Positions 17,002 to 26,358 of a DNA stretch of 64,000 bases are shown here, one piece after another. The position numbers and the translations under genes were made by a program. How positions within the stretch are numbered: the stretch's first letter is position 1; every line of letters begins with the position of its first letter. The notes under the pieces are model-generated. The model saw only the letters and a list, made by a program, of their open reading frames with translations, was not told the DNA's origin and did no database searches. This DNA is from Streptomyces sp. NRRL S-337 (GTDB lineage Bacteria; Actinomycetota; Actinomycetes; Streptomycetales; Streptomycetaceae): contig NZ_JOIX01000005.1 of the NCBI RefSeq assembly GCF_000720175.1, positions 62,001 through 126,000 of the forward strand. Direction: 5' to 3'.

Positions 17002-18366
17002 TCAGCCGACCAGATGGTCGAGGAACCAGTCCCGGGCGAGCTCGGACACCCGGTCCAGGGCGCCGTGCTCCTCGAAGAGGTGGGTGGCGCCGGGGACGAC
17101 GTCGAGACGGGTCTCGCAGCGCAGCGCGGATTCCGCCTCGCGGTTGAGGTCGAGGACCAGCGGGTCGTTGCCGCCGACGATCAGCAGGGTCGGTGCGCGG
17201 ACGCCGGCCAGCAGCGGCCCGGCGAGGTCCGGGCGGCCGCCGCGGGAGACCACGGCGCCGATGTCCGCGCTCGGGGAGGCGGCGGCCCTTAGCGCGGCGG
17301 CGGCCCCGGTGCTCGCGCCGAAGTAGCCGATCGGCACGGGGACGCGGCCGCGCAGCCACTCCGTGGCGTCGGTCAGCCGCTCGGCCAGCGTCTCGACGGC
17401 GAAGACGTTCGCCCGGTTGGCTTCCTCCGCCGGTGTGAGCAGGTCGAAGAGCAGGGTGCCCAGGCCCGCCCGGTTGAGGGCGGTGGCGACCAGGCGGTTA
17501 CGGGGGCTGTGCCGGCTGCTGCCCGAGCCGTGGGCGAACATCACGACCGCCTTGGCGCCCGCCGGCAAGCTCAGATCGCCGGTCAGCCGGACCCCGGCGG
17601 CGTCGATGGCCACTTCCTCCTCGACGTCCACGTCCACCACGGGGGCCGCGCCCTCCTCGGAACCCACGCCTTCCCCGGCGCCCGGATTCTCGTCGGCGGC
17701 CGCGCCGGCACCCGTACCGGGCCGGGCGGCGGCCTGCGCCAGCAGGGAGACCACTTCGTCGTCGGGGGTCTGGGAGAAGTCCTGATACCACTCGCCCACG
17801 GCGGAGAACCCGAACGGCGTGGAGAGACAGACGAATTCATCGGCGCTGCTGCGGAGCCGTTCGGCCGCGTCCGGAGGCGCCACCGGCACGGCCAGCACCA
17901 CCCGGGCCGCGCCCTGCGCCCGTACCACCTCACAGGCGGCGGCCGCCGTGGAGCCGGTCGCGATACCGTCGTCCACCAGGATCGCGGTCCGTCCCTTGAG
18001 GGACAGCCGGGGGCGTCCGGCGCGGAACTTCTCCGCCTGGCGCACCAGTTCCGCCTCCTCGGTGCGCTCGACGGACGCCAGGTCCGCCTGGCCGAGGTGG
18101 CCGCGACGGACGATGTCATCGCTGATCACCCGCACGCCGCCCTCACCGATGGCGCCGAAGCCCAGCTCACGCTGGTACGGGACGCCCAGTTTGCGGACCA
18201 CGATCACATCGAGCGGGGCGTTCAGCGCCCGCGCCACCTGGAAGGCCACCGGGACCCCGCCCCGCGGCAGGCCCAGCACCACGGGGTCTTCCTGCGCCAG
18301 CTGCCGCAGCGCTTCGGCAAGGCGCTGACCTGCGTCGACGCGGTCGGTGAACAGCACGATGGGCAC
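17002..18366 (-). CDS. Phosphoribosyltransferase-dienelactone hydrolase fusion
   Basis: Protein of 454 residues with two domains. Residues 1-215 are a type I phosphoribosyltransferase with the PRPP-binding motif ILVDDGIATGST at 129-140 and an N-terminal LGLPRGGVPVA loop. After an acidic/Ala linker (about 218-250), residues 255-454 are an alpha/beta hydrolase with FAHGSGSSRHSPRN, nucleophile elbow GASTG, GGNDPLV and final GATHLFEE. Each half also occurs as a single gene in actinobacteria. The natural substrate of either half is unknown. Confidence 0.88.
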   Translation of the reverse strand: MPIVLFTDRVDAGQRLAEALRQLAQEDPVVLGLPRGGVPVAFQVARALNAPLDVIVVRKLGVPYQRELGFGAIGEGGVRVISDDIVRRGHLGQADLASVERTEEAELVRQAEKFRAGRPRLSLKGRTAILVDDGIATGSTAAAACEVVRAQGAARVVLAVPVAPPDAAERLRSSADEFVCLSTPFGFSAVGEWYQDFSQTPDDEVVSLLAQAAARPGTGAGAAADENPGAGEGVGSEEGAAPVVDVDVEEEVAIDAAGVRLTGDLSLPAGAKAVVMFAHGSGSSRHSPRNRLVATALNRAGLGTLLFDLLTPAEEANRANVFAVETLAERLTDATEWLRGRVPVPIGYFGASTGAAAALRAAASPSADIGAVVSRGGRPDLAGPLLAGVRAPTLLIVGGNDPLVLDLNREAESALRCETRLDVVPGATHLFEEHGALDRVSELARDWFLDHLVG

Positions 18367-18522
18367 CCCCTGCCCAGGCGACGGATGTCACGTCCACACC
18401 AGTCCCGGACCCCGTACACCTGTCTCCGACGTAACCGCAAGTGGGGGGCGGGCGCAAGTCGGGCCGGTCGCCGTCGGCCGTACACCGGCCGGATGCCGCC
18501 GACCGTGGTTACCGTCGTGCAC

Positions 18523-19341
18523 ATGGAACACATCCGGGCGGTACTGATCGATATCGACGGGGTGCTCACGGTGTCCTGGAAGGCGCTGCCGGGCGCCGTC
18601 GAGGCCATGGAACGACTGCGCGCCGCGGACCTCCCGCTGGCCCTGGTCACCAACACCACCTCGCGCACCCGCGCCGAGATCGCCCGGCGACTGAGCGGGG
18701 AGGGCTTCCCCGTCAGCGCCGACGACATCCTCACCGCACCCGCGGTCACCGCCGCCTACCTGCAAGAACACCATCCGGACGCCCGATGTCTGCTGATCAA
18801 CAGCGGTGACGTCCGGGCCGACCTGGAAGGCGTCGAGATCGTGCAGGGGACGGAGCGACCGGAGACGGACCGACCGGAGACGGACTCCGGGGCGGCGCCG
18901 GATGTGGTGGTCTTCGGAGGGGCGGGCGAGGAATTCAGCTACCCGGCGCTGAACGCGGCGTTCCGGCATCTGCGGTCCGGTGCCCGGCTCGTCGCCATGC
19001 ACCGCAATCTGTACTGGCGCACGGCACAGGGGCTGGACCTGGACACCGGCGCCTTCCTCCTGGGCCTGGAACGGGCCGCCCGGGTCGATGCCGTGGTCAC
19101 CGGAAAGCCGTCCGAGGCGTTCTTCGCCGCCGCACTGGCGCACCTGGGCACGTCCGCCGCCGACACGCTGATGGTGGGTGACGACGTCGAGTCGGACGTG
19201 CTCGCGGCCCAGCGCTGCGGGATCACCGGCGTGTTGGTGCGGACCGGCAAGTACCAGCAGGAGGCCGTAGAGGCGGCCGACGGGACCCCGGACCGGGTCA
19301 TCGACTCGTTCGCCGATCTGCCGGCGCTGCTGGGCCGCTGA
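18523..19341 (+). CDS. HAD-IIA family phosphatase (NagD-like)
   Basis: Protein of 272 residues. The nucleophile motif is LIDIDGVLT near the N-terminus, followed by LVTNTTSRT (motif II), VTGKPS and MVGDDVESDVLAA (motif IV). This order and the mid-sequence cap match HAD subclass IIA phosphatases of sugar or nucleotide phosphates. ATG 18523 gives the normal N-terminus; an ATG at 18493 is possible. The 3' end overlaps the convergent next gene by 44 bases. Confidence 0.88.
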   Translation: MEHIRAVLIDIDGVLTVSWKALPGAVEAMERLRAADLPLALVTNTTSRTRAEIARRLSGEGFPVSADDILTAPAVTAAYLQEHHPDARCLLINSGDVRADLEGVEIVQGTERPETDRPETDSGAAPDVVVFGGAGEEFSYPALNAAFRHLRSGARLVAMHRNLYWRTAQGLDLDTGAFLLGLERAARVDAVVTGKPSEAFFAAALAHLGTSAADTLMVGDDVESDVLAAQRCGITGVLVRTGKYQQEAVEAADGTPDRVIDSFADLPALLGR

Positions 19342-20035
19342 GCAGCGCGGCGATGTCCGTCGCCGCCCAGTGGCCGTGGGCGCCCGGGCAGCCGGCCAGA
19401 TAGCCGGCGGCGCGGCGTGCGCTCCAACCGTGGGAGGCGATGATCCCGGCCGCGATGTGGCGCAGATAGGCCGCGGACGGTGGGTTCAGGTCGACGGCTC
19501 CGTCATCACTGCTCCAGGGGGCCGTGAACGTCAGCACCGGCAGGCCCTCCAGCCGCCCGGCACACACCAGCGTTTCGTAGCGGCCCGGGCCGATGCGCGC
19601 CCTTCCCGCACGCAGCACCTCCGTGAGATCGAGTTCCCCGCCCGGTTCCCGGTACATCTCCTGGGCGGCGATGTCGGAGAACTGCTGAGCGGTCAGGAGG
19701 TAGAGCCGCGCGGGGAGTTCGGCGGCCCGGCCGTCGGTGCCGTGCGGCGGGTGCGGGGCGCGGTGGTCGGGGTCGTAGAAGGCGCGGCCGCCGGTCCACA
19801 CCTGCGACGTGGTGGCGAAGTACATCCGGCCGGGCAGCATGACCGGCTCGGTACGGGCGGGCGGGCTGGGGTCCCGGCAGCCGGGATAGCTGCGCAGCCC
19901 GCCGGGCGGACGCCCGCCGGCCAGGTAGTACGTCAACCGGTCGAGGTGCATGTTGGAGCCGTAGGCGGCGTACCACAGGTGACGCTCGCCGTCCGGGCGG
20001 GCGGTGGCGTCATCGAGGCGTCGTGGCCTGGTCAC
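19298..20035 (-). CDS. Gamma-glutamylcyclotransferase-fold protein
   Basis: Protein of 245 residues. The N-terminal WYAAYGSNMHLDRL is the YGSN signature of the gamma-glutamylcyclotransferase-like fold, followed by the expected strand pattern with LYLLTAQQFSDIAAQE. Close homologues in Streptomyces carry misleading names such as histone deacetylase. Whether it is a true cyclotransferase is unknown. Confidence 0.75.
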   Translation of the reverse strand: MTRPRRLDDATARPDGERHLWYAAYGSNMHLDRLTYYLAGGRPPGGLRSYPGCRDPSPPARTEPVMLPGRMYFATTSQVWTGGRAFYDPDHRAPHPPHGTDGRAAELPARLYLLTAQQFSDIAAQEMYREPGGELDLTEVLRAGRARIGPGRYETLVCAGRLEGLPVLTFTAPWSSDDGAVDLNPPSAAYLRHIAAGIIASHGWSARRAAGYLAGCPGAHGHWAATDIAALLSGPAAPADRRTSR

Positions 20036-20216
20036 GTCTTCACGCTACGCGCCGGGGGAGGCATCGCGCCTGCTCCGCCCCCGTGCGGTCGCCCGAGGGC
20101 CGGAAATGGCCTGACCCGGCCGGGTCGGCGAAATGAGGGCGGCGGCGCGGGTTTTGCGCGGAATCAGCTGGAGAAGCGCACTGGGCGGAAAGGGTCGCCC
20201 GAAGGACGGAGGCAGT

Positions 20217-21290
20217 GTGCCGGACAGCGCGGCAGGAACCGGAACGGACCGGACAGCACGGCGGACAACGGAGGGAGCGCCGGGGAGGGCAGCGGGCGTC
20301 GGCCGCCGGGGGGTGCTCGCGGCGACCGCGGCGGCCGGCCTCACGCTGCTCACCGGCTGCGGGGAGGCGCCGTCCGCCGGCCGCTCGGACGCCAAGCCCG
20401 CTCCCCGGCCCTCGCCCGCCTCGCCCGGCGCGTCCGCCCCGCACGGTTCTCCCGCCCCGGCCCGGACACCGCACCGCCCGCACCGGCCCCGCCCCGAACT
20501 CCCGCGGGGTGGCCGGGAGTTGTTCCCGCGGTACCGGATGGTCGGCTTCTGCGGTCTGCCCGGTGCGGCGGCGCTCGGCCGGCTCGGGACCGGCGATCCG
20601 GCGGAGCGCGCCGACGAGATCGAGAAGACGGCCCGCCGTTTTGCGGCGGGGCGCGAACCGCTGCCCGTACTGGAGCTGCTGGCCGTGGTCGCCAACTCCA
20701 CCCCCGGCCCGGACGGCAGCTACCGTTCCCGGACGCCCGCCGCGACGATCGCCCGCTTCCACCGGCTGGCACGCCGCCGGCGGGCGATGCTGCTGCTGAA
20801 CGTCCAGCCCGGGCGGGCGGCGGTGCTCGACGAGGTCAAGGCGCTGCGGGAGTGGCTGGTCCACCCGGACGTGGGGGTGGCGCTGGACCCCGAGTGGGAG
20901 ATGGGCCCCGGCGACATACCGGGCGACTCCTACGGGCGGACCGACGGCCATGAGCTGACCTCGGTGGCCCGCTATCTGTCGGGACTGGTCGAGGCGCACG
21001 ATCTGCCGGAGAAACCGCTGGTCTTCCATCAGGTCGCCACGTCCGTCGTACGGGAGCAGTCCGCGCTGCGGCCGCAGCCGGGCGTGGCGCTGATCAAGAG
21101 CGCCGACGGCATCGGCTCGCCGGGGCTCAAACGCGGTACGTGGAAGCGGCTGGTGCGCGACCTGCCGGACGGGCTGCACACCGGTTTCAAGCTCTTCTAC
21201 GAGGAGGACGCGCAGGGCGGCGGCCGCCTGATGACGCCGAAGGAGGTGCTGGCGCTCAGGCCGCAACCCGAGTACGTGATGTATGAGTGA
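20217..21290 (+). CDS. Secreted lipoprotein of unknown function
   Basis: Protein of 357 residues with a signal of Tat type ending in a lipobox: GRRGVLAATAAAGLTLLTGC. A long Pro/Ala/His linker follows, then a compact domain beginning RGGRELFPRYRMVGFCG and containing VLELLAVVANSTPGP, LLLNVQPG, ALDPEWEMGPG and a C-terminal YEEDAQGG. The conserved Asp/Glu in DPEWEM suggests a TIM-barrel or hydrolase-like domain, but I recognise no family. GTG 20217 follows GGAGG at a short distance. Confidence 0.75.
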   Translation: MPDSAAGTGTDRTARRTTEGAPGRAAGVGRRGVLAATAAAGLTLLTGCGEAPSAGRSDAKPAPRPSPASPGASAPHGSPAPARTPHRPHRPRPELPRGGRELFPRYRMVGFCGLPGAAALGRLGTGDPAERADEIEKTARRFAAGREPLPVLELLAVVANSTPGPDGSYRSRTPAATIARFHRLARRRRAMLLLNVQPGRAAVLDEVKALREWLVHPDVGVALDPEWEMGPGDIPGDSYGRTDGHELTSVARYLSGLVEAHDLPEKPLVFHQVATSVVREQSALRPQPGVALIKSADGIGSPGLKRGTWKRLVRDLPDGLHTGFKLFYEEDAQGGGRLMTPKEVLALRPQPEYVMYE

Positions 21291-21295
21291 GCAGG

Positions 21296-21340
21296 CCGTC
21301 CGCCGGTGAACGGGAACGCAGACCGTCCACGGGCGGACGG
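21296..21340. terminator. Convergent terminator hairpin
   Basis: CCGTCCGCC (21296-21304) and GGCGGACGG (21332-21340) form a 9-bp stem with a 27-base loop, between the ends of the convergent lipoprotein and deaminase genes. Confidence 0.45.
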
Positions 21341-21344
21341 GAAC

Positions 21345-21911
21345 TCAGTACCAGTGCCGGTCCGCCCGTTCCCGCCAGGCGTCGTAGGCGCGGGCGCCCA
21401 GCTCCGGGTGGAGCTGCTCCATCGTGATCGCGCGCCGGTCGAGCGGTTTGCCGAATTCCTCGTACTGGAACGAGTCGTCGAACCCCAGTTTCCGGGTCTC
21501 CTCCAGATCGCAGCTGAAATACACCGCGTCCAGCCGCGCCCAGTAGATGGCGCTCAGGCACATCGGGCACGGTGCGCCGCTGACGTAGATCGAGCAGCCT
21601 CGCAGCATACGGGCGCGTGCGGGGACCGGGTCGGAGGAGCCTTCCGGGCGCGGTACGTAGGCCAGGGTGCTTTCGTCCTGGCGCTCCCGGGAAATGGACG
21701 GGGCCTCGGGGTTGAGCCGGCGCACGGCCTCGCGGATGCATTCCACCTCGGCGTGCGCGGTGGGGTCGCCGGTGAGCAGGACGCGGTTCTGGCCGCGGGC
21801 GACGATCTCGCCGTCGCGGGTGAGCACCGTGCCGAAGGGGCCGCCCCAGCCGTTCTCCACGGATTCGGTGGCGAGCCGCGCCGCCTCCGCCATGAGGTCC
21901 TCCGGGTCCAT
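21345..21911 (-). CDS. Nucleoside/guanine deaminase (CDA fold)
   Basis: Protein of 188 residues. The zinc site is visible as TAHAEVECI (H-A-E) and APCPMC (P-C-x-x-C), as in the cytidine/guanine deaminase superfamily. GPFGTVLTRDGEIVARGQNRVL is typical of guanine or tRNA-adenosine-type deaminases. ATG 21911 has GGAGGG six bases upstream; an in-frame ATG seven codons earlier is the alternative. It is divergent from the ligase gene. Likely guanine deaminase-like; substrate not proven. Confidence 0.85.
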   Translation of the reverse strand: MDPEDLMAEAARLATESVENGWGGPFGTVLTRDGEIVARGQNRVLLTGDPTAHAEVECIREAVRRLNPEAPSISRERQDESTLAYVPRPEGSSDPVPARARMLRGCSIYVSGAPCPMCLSAIYWARLDAVYFSCDLEETRKLGFDDSFQYEEFGKPLDRRAITMEQLHPELGARAYDAWRERADRHWY

Positions 21912-22061
21912 CGCGCACCCTCCGATCGGCATCGCCCTTCGCGCGGAATCGGGGAAACCGGCTGAGCCGGCGGCCCGTTCGGCGCGGAAATTGCTTGTGG
22001 GTGAGGCTACTTCACGGCGGGCCCACCTGCGCCGCGGGCCGTACGGAGGCACCATGGCCCT

Positions 22062-23609
22062 ATGTTGCTGGCCGATCTCGCGCAGGTGTCAGGGGAGGTG
22101 GCCGCGACCTCCGCGCGGTCGCGGAAGATCGCGCTGCTGGCCGGGCTGTTCCGGGCCGCGGCGCCGGAGGACGTCCCGGTGGTCATCCCGTATCTGGCCG
22201 GGCGGCTGCCCCAGGGGCGGATCGGGGTGGGCTGGAGCGTGCTGCGCGAGCCGGTTCCGGCGGCGGAGCGGGCCACGCTGACCGTAGGGGAGGCGGACGC
22301 GGCGCTGACCGGGCTGGCCGGGGTCGCCGGGGCCGGGGCGCAGGCGGAGCGGCGCCGGCGGGTGCGGGAGCTGCTGGGCGCGGCGACCGCCGAGGAGCAG
22401 CGGTTCCTGGTCGGGCTGCTCACCGGCGAGGTGCGCCAGGGCGCGCTGGACGCCCTCGCGGTCGAGGGGCTGGCCGCGGCGACCGAGGTGCCCGCCGAGG
22501 ACGTCCGGCGGGCGGTGATGCTCGCGGGCTCGCTGCAGGACGTGGCCCGGGCGCTGCTCGCGGAGGGGCCGGCGGCGCTGACCCGCTTCCGGCTGACCGT
22601 CGGCCGGCCGGTCGGGCCGATGCTGGCGCACAGCGCGAAATCGCTGTCCGAGGCCATCGACAAACTGGGGGCCTGCGCCGTGGAGGAGAAGCTGGACGGC
22701 ATCCGCGTCCAGGTGCACCGGGACGGCCCGGACGTACGGATCTACACCCGCACGCTGGACGAGGTCACCGGGCGGCTGCCCGAGGTGACCGCCGCCGCCC
22801 GGGAGCTGCCGGCCACCCGCTTCATCCTCGACGGTGAGGTGATCGCCCTCGGACGAAGCGGTCGCCCGGTGCCGTTCCAGCAGGTCGCGGGACGGTTCGG
22901 GTCACGGGTCGATGTCGCCGCCGCGCAGGCCGCGCTGCCGCTCTCCGCCGTCTTCTTCGACGTCCTGGCGGTGGACGGCCGGGAACTGCTGGAACTGCCG
23001 GGCGCGCGGCGGCATGCGGAGCTGGCGCGGCTGGTGCCGGAGCCGATGCGGGTGCGGCGCTGTGTGGTCGAGGACCCGGCCGACGCCGCGGCCCGCGCGG
23101 CCGCCGAGGAGTTCTGGACCCGGACCCTCGACCGCGGCCACGAGGGCGTCATGGTCAAGGCGCTCGACGCCCCGTACAGCGCGGGCCGCCGGGGCGCCGC
23201 CTGGCTGAAGGTGAAGCCGGTGCACACCCTCGATCTGGTGGTGCTCGCGGCGGAGTGGGGGCACGGCCGGCGCACCGGAATGCTGTCCAACCTCCACCTG
23301 GGCGCCCGCGACCCGGACGGCGGGTTCGTCATGCTCGGCAAGACCTTCAAGGGGCTCACCGACACCGTCCTCGCCTGGCAGACCGAGCGGCTGCGGGAGC
23401 TCGCGGTGTCCGACGACGGGCATGTGGTGACCGTGCGGCCGGAACTCGTCGTGGAGATCGCCTACGACGGGCTGCAGACGTCCTCCCGCTACCCGGCGGG
23501 GGTGACGCTGCGGTTCGCGCGCGTGGTGCGCTACCGGGACGACAAGACGGCCGCGGAGGCGGACACGGTGGGCACCGTCCTCGCCGCGCATCCCGGCGGG
23601 GAGGCGTAG
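22062..23609 (+). CDS. ATP-dependent DNA ligase
   Basis: Protein of 515 residues with an N-terminal DNA-binding domain (1-190), an adenylation domain with the nucleophile motif EEKLDGIR (Lys210), ILDGEVIAL, GHEGVMVKAL and WLKVKP (motif V), and an OB-fold C-terminus. The length and order match the actinobacterial LigB/archaeal-type ATP-dependent ligases rather than the NAD-dependent LigA. The next gene, a NUDIX hydrolase, starts three bases after the stop, so the pair is an operon and a DNA-repair role is likely. Confidence 0.92.
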   Translation: MLLADLAQVSGEVAATSARSRKIALLAGLFRAAAPEDVPVVIPYLAGRLPQGRIGVGWSVLREPVPAAERATLTVGEADAALTGLAGVAGAGAQAERRRRVRELLGAATAEEQRFLVGLLTGEVRQGALDALAVEGLAAATEVPAEDVRRAVMLAGSLQDVARALLAEGPAALTRFRLTVGRPVGPMLAHSAKSLSEAIDKLGACAVEEKLDGIRVQVHRDGPDVRIYTRTLDEVTGRLPEVTAAARELPATRFILDGEVIALGRSGRPVPFQQVAGRFGSRVDVAAAQAALPLSAVFFDVLAVDGRELLELPGARRHAELARLVPEPMRVRRCVVEDPADAAARAAAEEFWTRTLDRGHEGVMVKALDAPYSAGRRGAAWLKVKPVHTLDLVVLAAEWGHGRRTGMLSNLHLGARDPDGGFVMLGKTFKGLTDTVLAWQTERLRELAVSDDGHVVTVRPELVVEIAYDGLQTSSRYPAGVTLRFARVVRYRDDKTAAEADTVGTVLAAHPGGEA

Positions 23610-23612
23610 GCC

Positions 23613-24086
23613 GTGGTGGCGCGGCGCAGCGCCGGGTTGCTGCTGTACCGGAGTGGCGGGGCCGGCGTCGAGGTGCTGCTGGCGCACATGGGCGGCCCGC
23701 TGTGGGCCCGGCGGGACGCGGGCGCCTGGTCCGTGCCCAAGGGTGAGTATCTGCCGCCCGAGGAGCCGTGGGCCGCCGCCCGGCGGGAGTTCGAGGAGGA
23801 GCTAGGGATGCCGCCGCCCGACGGCCCCTGTCTGCCGCTGGGGGAGACCCGGCAGTCCGGCGGCAAGGTGGTGACCGTGTGGGCCGTCGAGGGCGATCTC
23901 GACCCGGAACGGATCGTGCCCGGCACCTTCACCATGGAATGGCCGCGCGGCTCCGGTACGGTCCGCAGCTTCCCGGAGATCGACCGGGTGGCGTGGTTCT
24001 CCCCGGACGAGGCACACGGGCGGCTGGTGACGGGGCAGCGGGTGTTCCTGGAACGCCTCGCCGAGCGGCTCACGGCCGCCGACTGA
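23613..24086 (+). CDS. NUDIX hydrolase
   Basis: Protein of 157 residues with a complete NUDIX box: GEYLPPEE then AARREFEEELGM (G-x5-E-x7-R-E-x2-E-E-x-G). It starts at GTG 23613, three bases after the ligase stop, so the two are co-transcribed and probably coupled. NUDIX enzymes next to ATP-dependent ligases hydrolyse nucleoside diphosphate derivatives or act in repair; the exact substrate is open. Confidence 0.92.
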   Translation: MVARRSAGLLLYRSGGAGVEVLLAHMGGPLWARRDAGAWSVPKGEYLPPEEPWAAARREFEEELGMPPPDGPCLPLGETRQSGGKVVTVWAVEGDLDPERIVPGTFTMEWPRGSGTVRSFPEIDRVAWFSPDEAHGRLVTGQRVFLERLAERLTAAD

Positions 24087-24306
24087 CCTCCGGCGTCCGC
24101 CGAGGCCCCGCGCCCTGGCCGGAACCGGCCGCCGGGCCGCCGCGCACCGCGCCCCGCGCTCCCCGCCTTCACCACCTGTGCACACGCCCGGCCGCCCCTC
24201 GCCCTGGACACCCCGTCCCCGGCCCGGCAGGCTGGCGGCGGGGCCCGGGGGAGGCCCGGAACACAGGGCTCCCGCAACGGGGTCATGAGCATGCCGCGGG
24301 GGCCGC

Positions 24307-25320
24307 ATGTTGCGCATCCACTTCGAGGACCGGGACGTCGCGCGGGTGCAGATCGCCGCGGAACCCGATCCGCTCTGGGAAACGGTGCTGGCGATGCACC
24401 AGCTGGTGCCGGCCGGTCCCGCAGTGCCGGTGTACGCGGCCTGGCGGTCCCGGGCCCGGCGCGAGCTGGACGCGCGCGGGCTGGCCCGGGCCGCCCGGCT
24501 GATCAGCGTCCTCGCCCCGGCCGGCGCCCGCTACTTCCCGGACTTCCTCACCCCCGACGCGGCCCGCGAGGGGCTCGCCGCGGGCCTGGCGGCGCTCCGC
24601 GCCACGCCCGCCGAACGGCTGGTCGCGGAGGCCGCCCGGGCCGCGCTGCCGGCCCGGCTGCCGCGCTGGACCGGTGCGCTGGCCGCGGGCAGCCGGCAGC
24701 CGCTCGACGAACTGGCCGCCGCTTTTGAGGAGGTGCACCGTGCGGTGGTCGCGCCCGACTGGACACAGGTGGCCGCCACGGTCGGCTGCGACCGCGCCAC
24801 CCGGACCCGCGCGTTCTGCCGCGGCGGGGTGGACGGCATGCTCAACTCCCTGCGTCCCTCCGCGAGTTGGGATCCGCCGGTGCTGTCCGTGGACTATCCC
24901 TGCGAGCGCGAGCTGCATCTGCGCGGCCGCGGGCTGCGGCTGATCCCGTCCCACTTCTGCTGGCGCCGGCCCATCGCGCTCGCCGACCCCGGCCTGCCGC
25001 CGGTCCTCGTCCACCCGGTGGAACACCCGACCGGCTGGGCGCCGGCCGCCCCCCGCGGCTGCCGCCCAAAGGCCCTGTCCGCCCTGCTCGGCCGCACCCG
25101 GGCCCGGGTCCTCGCCGCCCTCGACGCGCCCGCCACAACCGGTGAACTCGCCCGCCGCCTACGGGTCTCCGCGCCGTCGGCCAGCGAGCACGTCAGCGCG
25201 CTGCGCGACGCCGGCCTGGCCCGCAGCCGGCGCGACGGCGGTTGCGTCGTCCATGCCCTCACCCCGCTCGGCACCGCGCTGCTGCACGGCGAGCTCGCGC
25301 CGGCACGCCTGCCGGAGTGA
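24307..25320 (+). CDS. ArsR-like winged-helix regulator with long N-terminal domain
   Basis: Protein of 337 residues. The C-terminal 70 residues form a winged helix (RVLAALDAPATTGELARRLR, then VSAPSASEHVSALRDAGL). The long N-terminal part (RIHFEDRDVARVQIAAEPDPLWET) is typical of a Streptomyces ArsR-like group with an extra ligand domain. The preceding 220-base gap holds no gene. The regulated genes are not evident from position. Confidence 0.85.
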   Translation: MLRIHFEDRDVARVQIAAEPDPLWETVLAMHQLVPAGPAVPVYAAWRSRARRELDARGLARAARLISVLAPAGARYFPDFLTPDAAREGLAAGLAALRATPAERLVAEAARAALPARLPRWTGALAAGSRQPLDELAAAFEEVHRAVVAPDWTQVAATVGCDRATRTRAFCRGGVDGMLNSLRPSASWDPPVLSVDYPCERELHLRGRGLRLIPSHFCWRRPIALADPGLPPVLVHPVEHPTGWAPAAPRGCRPKALSALLGRTRARVLAALDAPATTGELARRLRVSAPSASEHVSALRDAGLARSRRDGGCVVHALTPLGTALLHGELAPARLPE

Positions 25321-25334
25321 GGGCGGGACGCTTC

Positions 25335-26327
25335 CTACGGGCAGACCTGGATCTTGCGGCCCTGTCCGGCCCGGAACCGGCCGAGCGCCTCGGCGTAGCG
25401 GTCCAGGGGGAGGCGGTCGCTGATGAAGACCTCCGGGTCGAGGACGCCCGCCGCGAAGAGTTCCGCGGCGCGTTCGTAGCTGTGCAGGACGGCCATCGAG
25501 CCGGTGATGGTGATCTCCTGGTTGTAGATCCGGTACGGCTCGATGACGGCGCGGGCGGCGTAGTCGGCGACGCCGAACTGGAGGAACGTGCCGCCCTTGC
25601 CGACCCGGCCGAGCGCGTCCTGGATGGCGCGTTCGTTGCCGGTGGCGTCGATGACCACGTCCCAGCCGCGCGGCCGGTCCAGCTCGTCGGCGGAGCCGGC
25701 GGCGTTGCTGCAGCCCAGCGTGCGGGCGGTGGCCAGCCGCTCGGGGTTGATGTCGATGACGTCCACGCCGGCCGCACCGGTCCGCTTGGCCAGCTCCAGC
25801 ATCATCAGGCCCATCGTGCCCGACCCGTAGATCAACACCTGGCTGCCCAGTTGTTGGGAGCGCAGGATGTCGTAGCCGCGGACCGCGCAGGACAGCGGCT
25901 CGATCAGGGCCGCGTCCTCGGTGCGGACGTGGTCGGGCAGCTTGACGCAGTTCGCGACCGGTGCCACGGCGAACTCGGCGGCGCCGCCGGCCGTGGTCAC
26001 CCCGATCGCGGCCCAGCGCTCGCAGAGGTTGTTGCGGCCGATCCGGCAGTAGTGGCACTCGTGGCAGTACAGGGAGGGGTCGACGGCCACCCGGTCGCCC
26101 TCGGCGAGCTCGGTGACCGCGCTGCCGGTCGCGACGACCGTACCGGCGAACTCGTGGCCCGGCACGACCGGCAGGGTGGGCGCGAACTCACCCTGGAGGA
26201 TGTGCAGATCGGTGCCGCACAGCCCGCAGGCGGCGACCTGGACCACGACCTCGCGGGGCCCGGGGGTGGGGTCGTCCACGGTGGTGACCTCGACCTTGCC
26301 GGGGGCGCTGATCAGTGCGGCCTTCAT
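25335..26327 (-). CDS. Zinc-dependent polyol/alcohol dehydrogenase
   Basis: Protein of 330 residues, a zinc MDR of the sorbitol dehydrogenase type. Catalytic zinc ligands appear in CGLCGTDLH and GHEFAGTV, the structural-zinc cysteines in CHECHYCRIGRNNLC, and the Rossmann motif in YGSGTMG. It is the last gene of an operon with a binding protein and two permeases under a DeoR regulator, so it likely oxidises the imported polyol to a ketose. Confidence 0.9.
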   Translation of the reverse strand: MKAALISAPGKVEVTTVDDPTPGPREVVVQVAACGLCGTDLHILQGEFAPTLPVVPGHEFAGTVVATGSAVTELAEGDRVAVDPSLYCHECHYCRIGRNNLCERWAAIGVTTAGGAAEFAVAPVANCVKLPDHVRTEDAALIEPLSCAVRGYDILRSQQLGSQVLIYGSGTMGLMMLELAKRTGAAGVDVIDINPERLATARTLGCSNAAGSADELDRPRGWDVVIDATGNERAIQDALGRVGKGGTFLQFGVADYAARAVIEPYRIYNQEITITGSMAVLHSYERAAELFAAGVLDPEVFISDRLPLDRYAEALGRFRAGQGRKIQVCP

Positions 26328-26358
26328 TTCACGGTTCCCTTCGTTGCACGGCCGCGAG

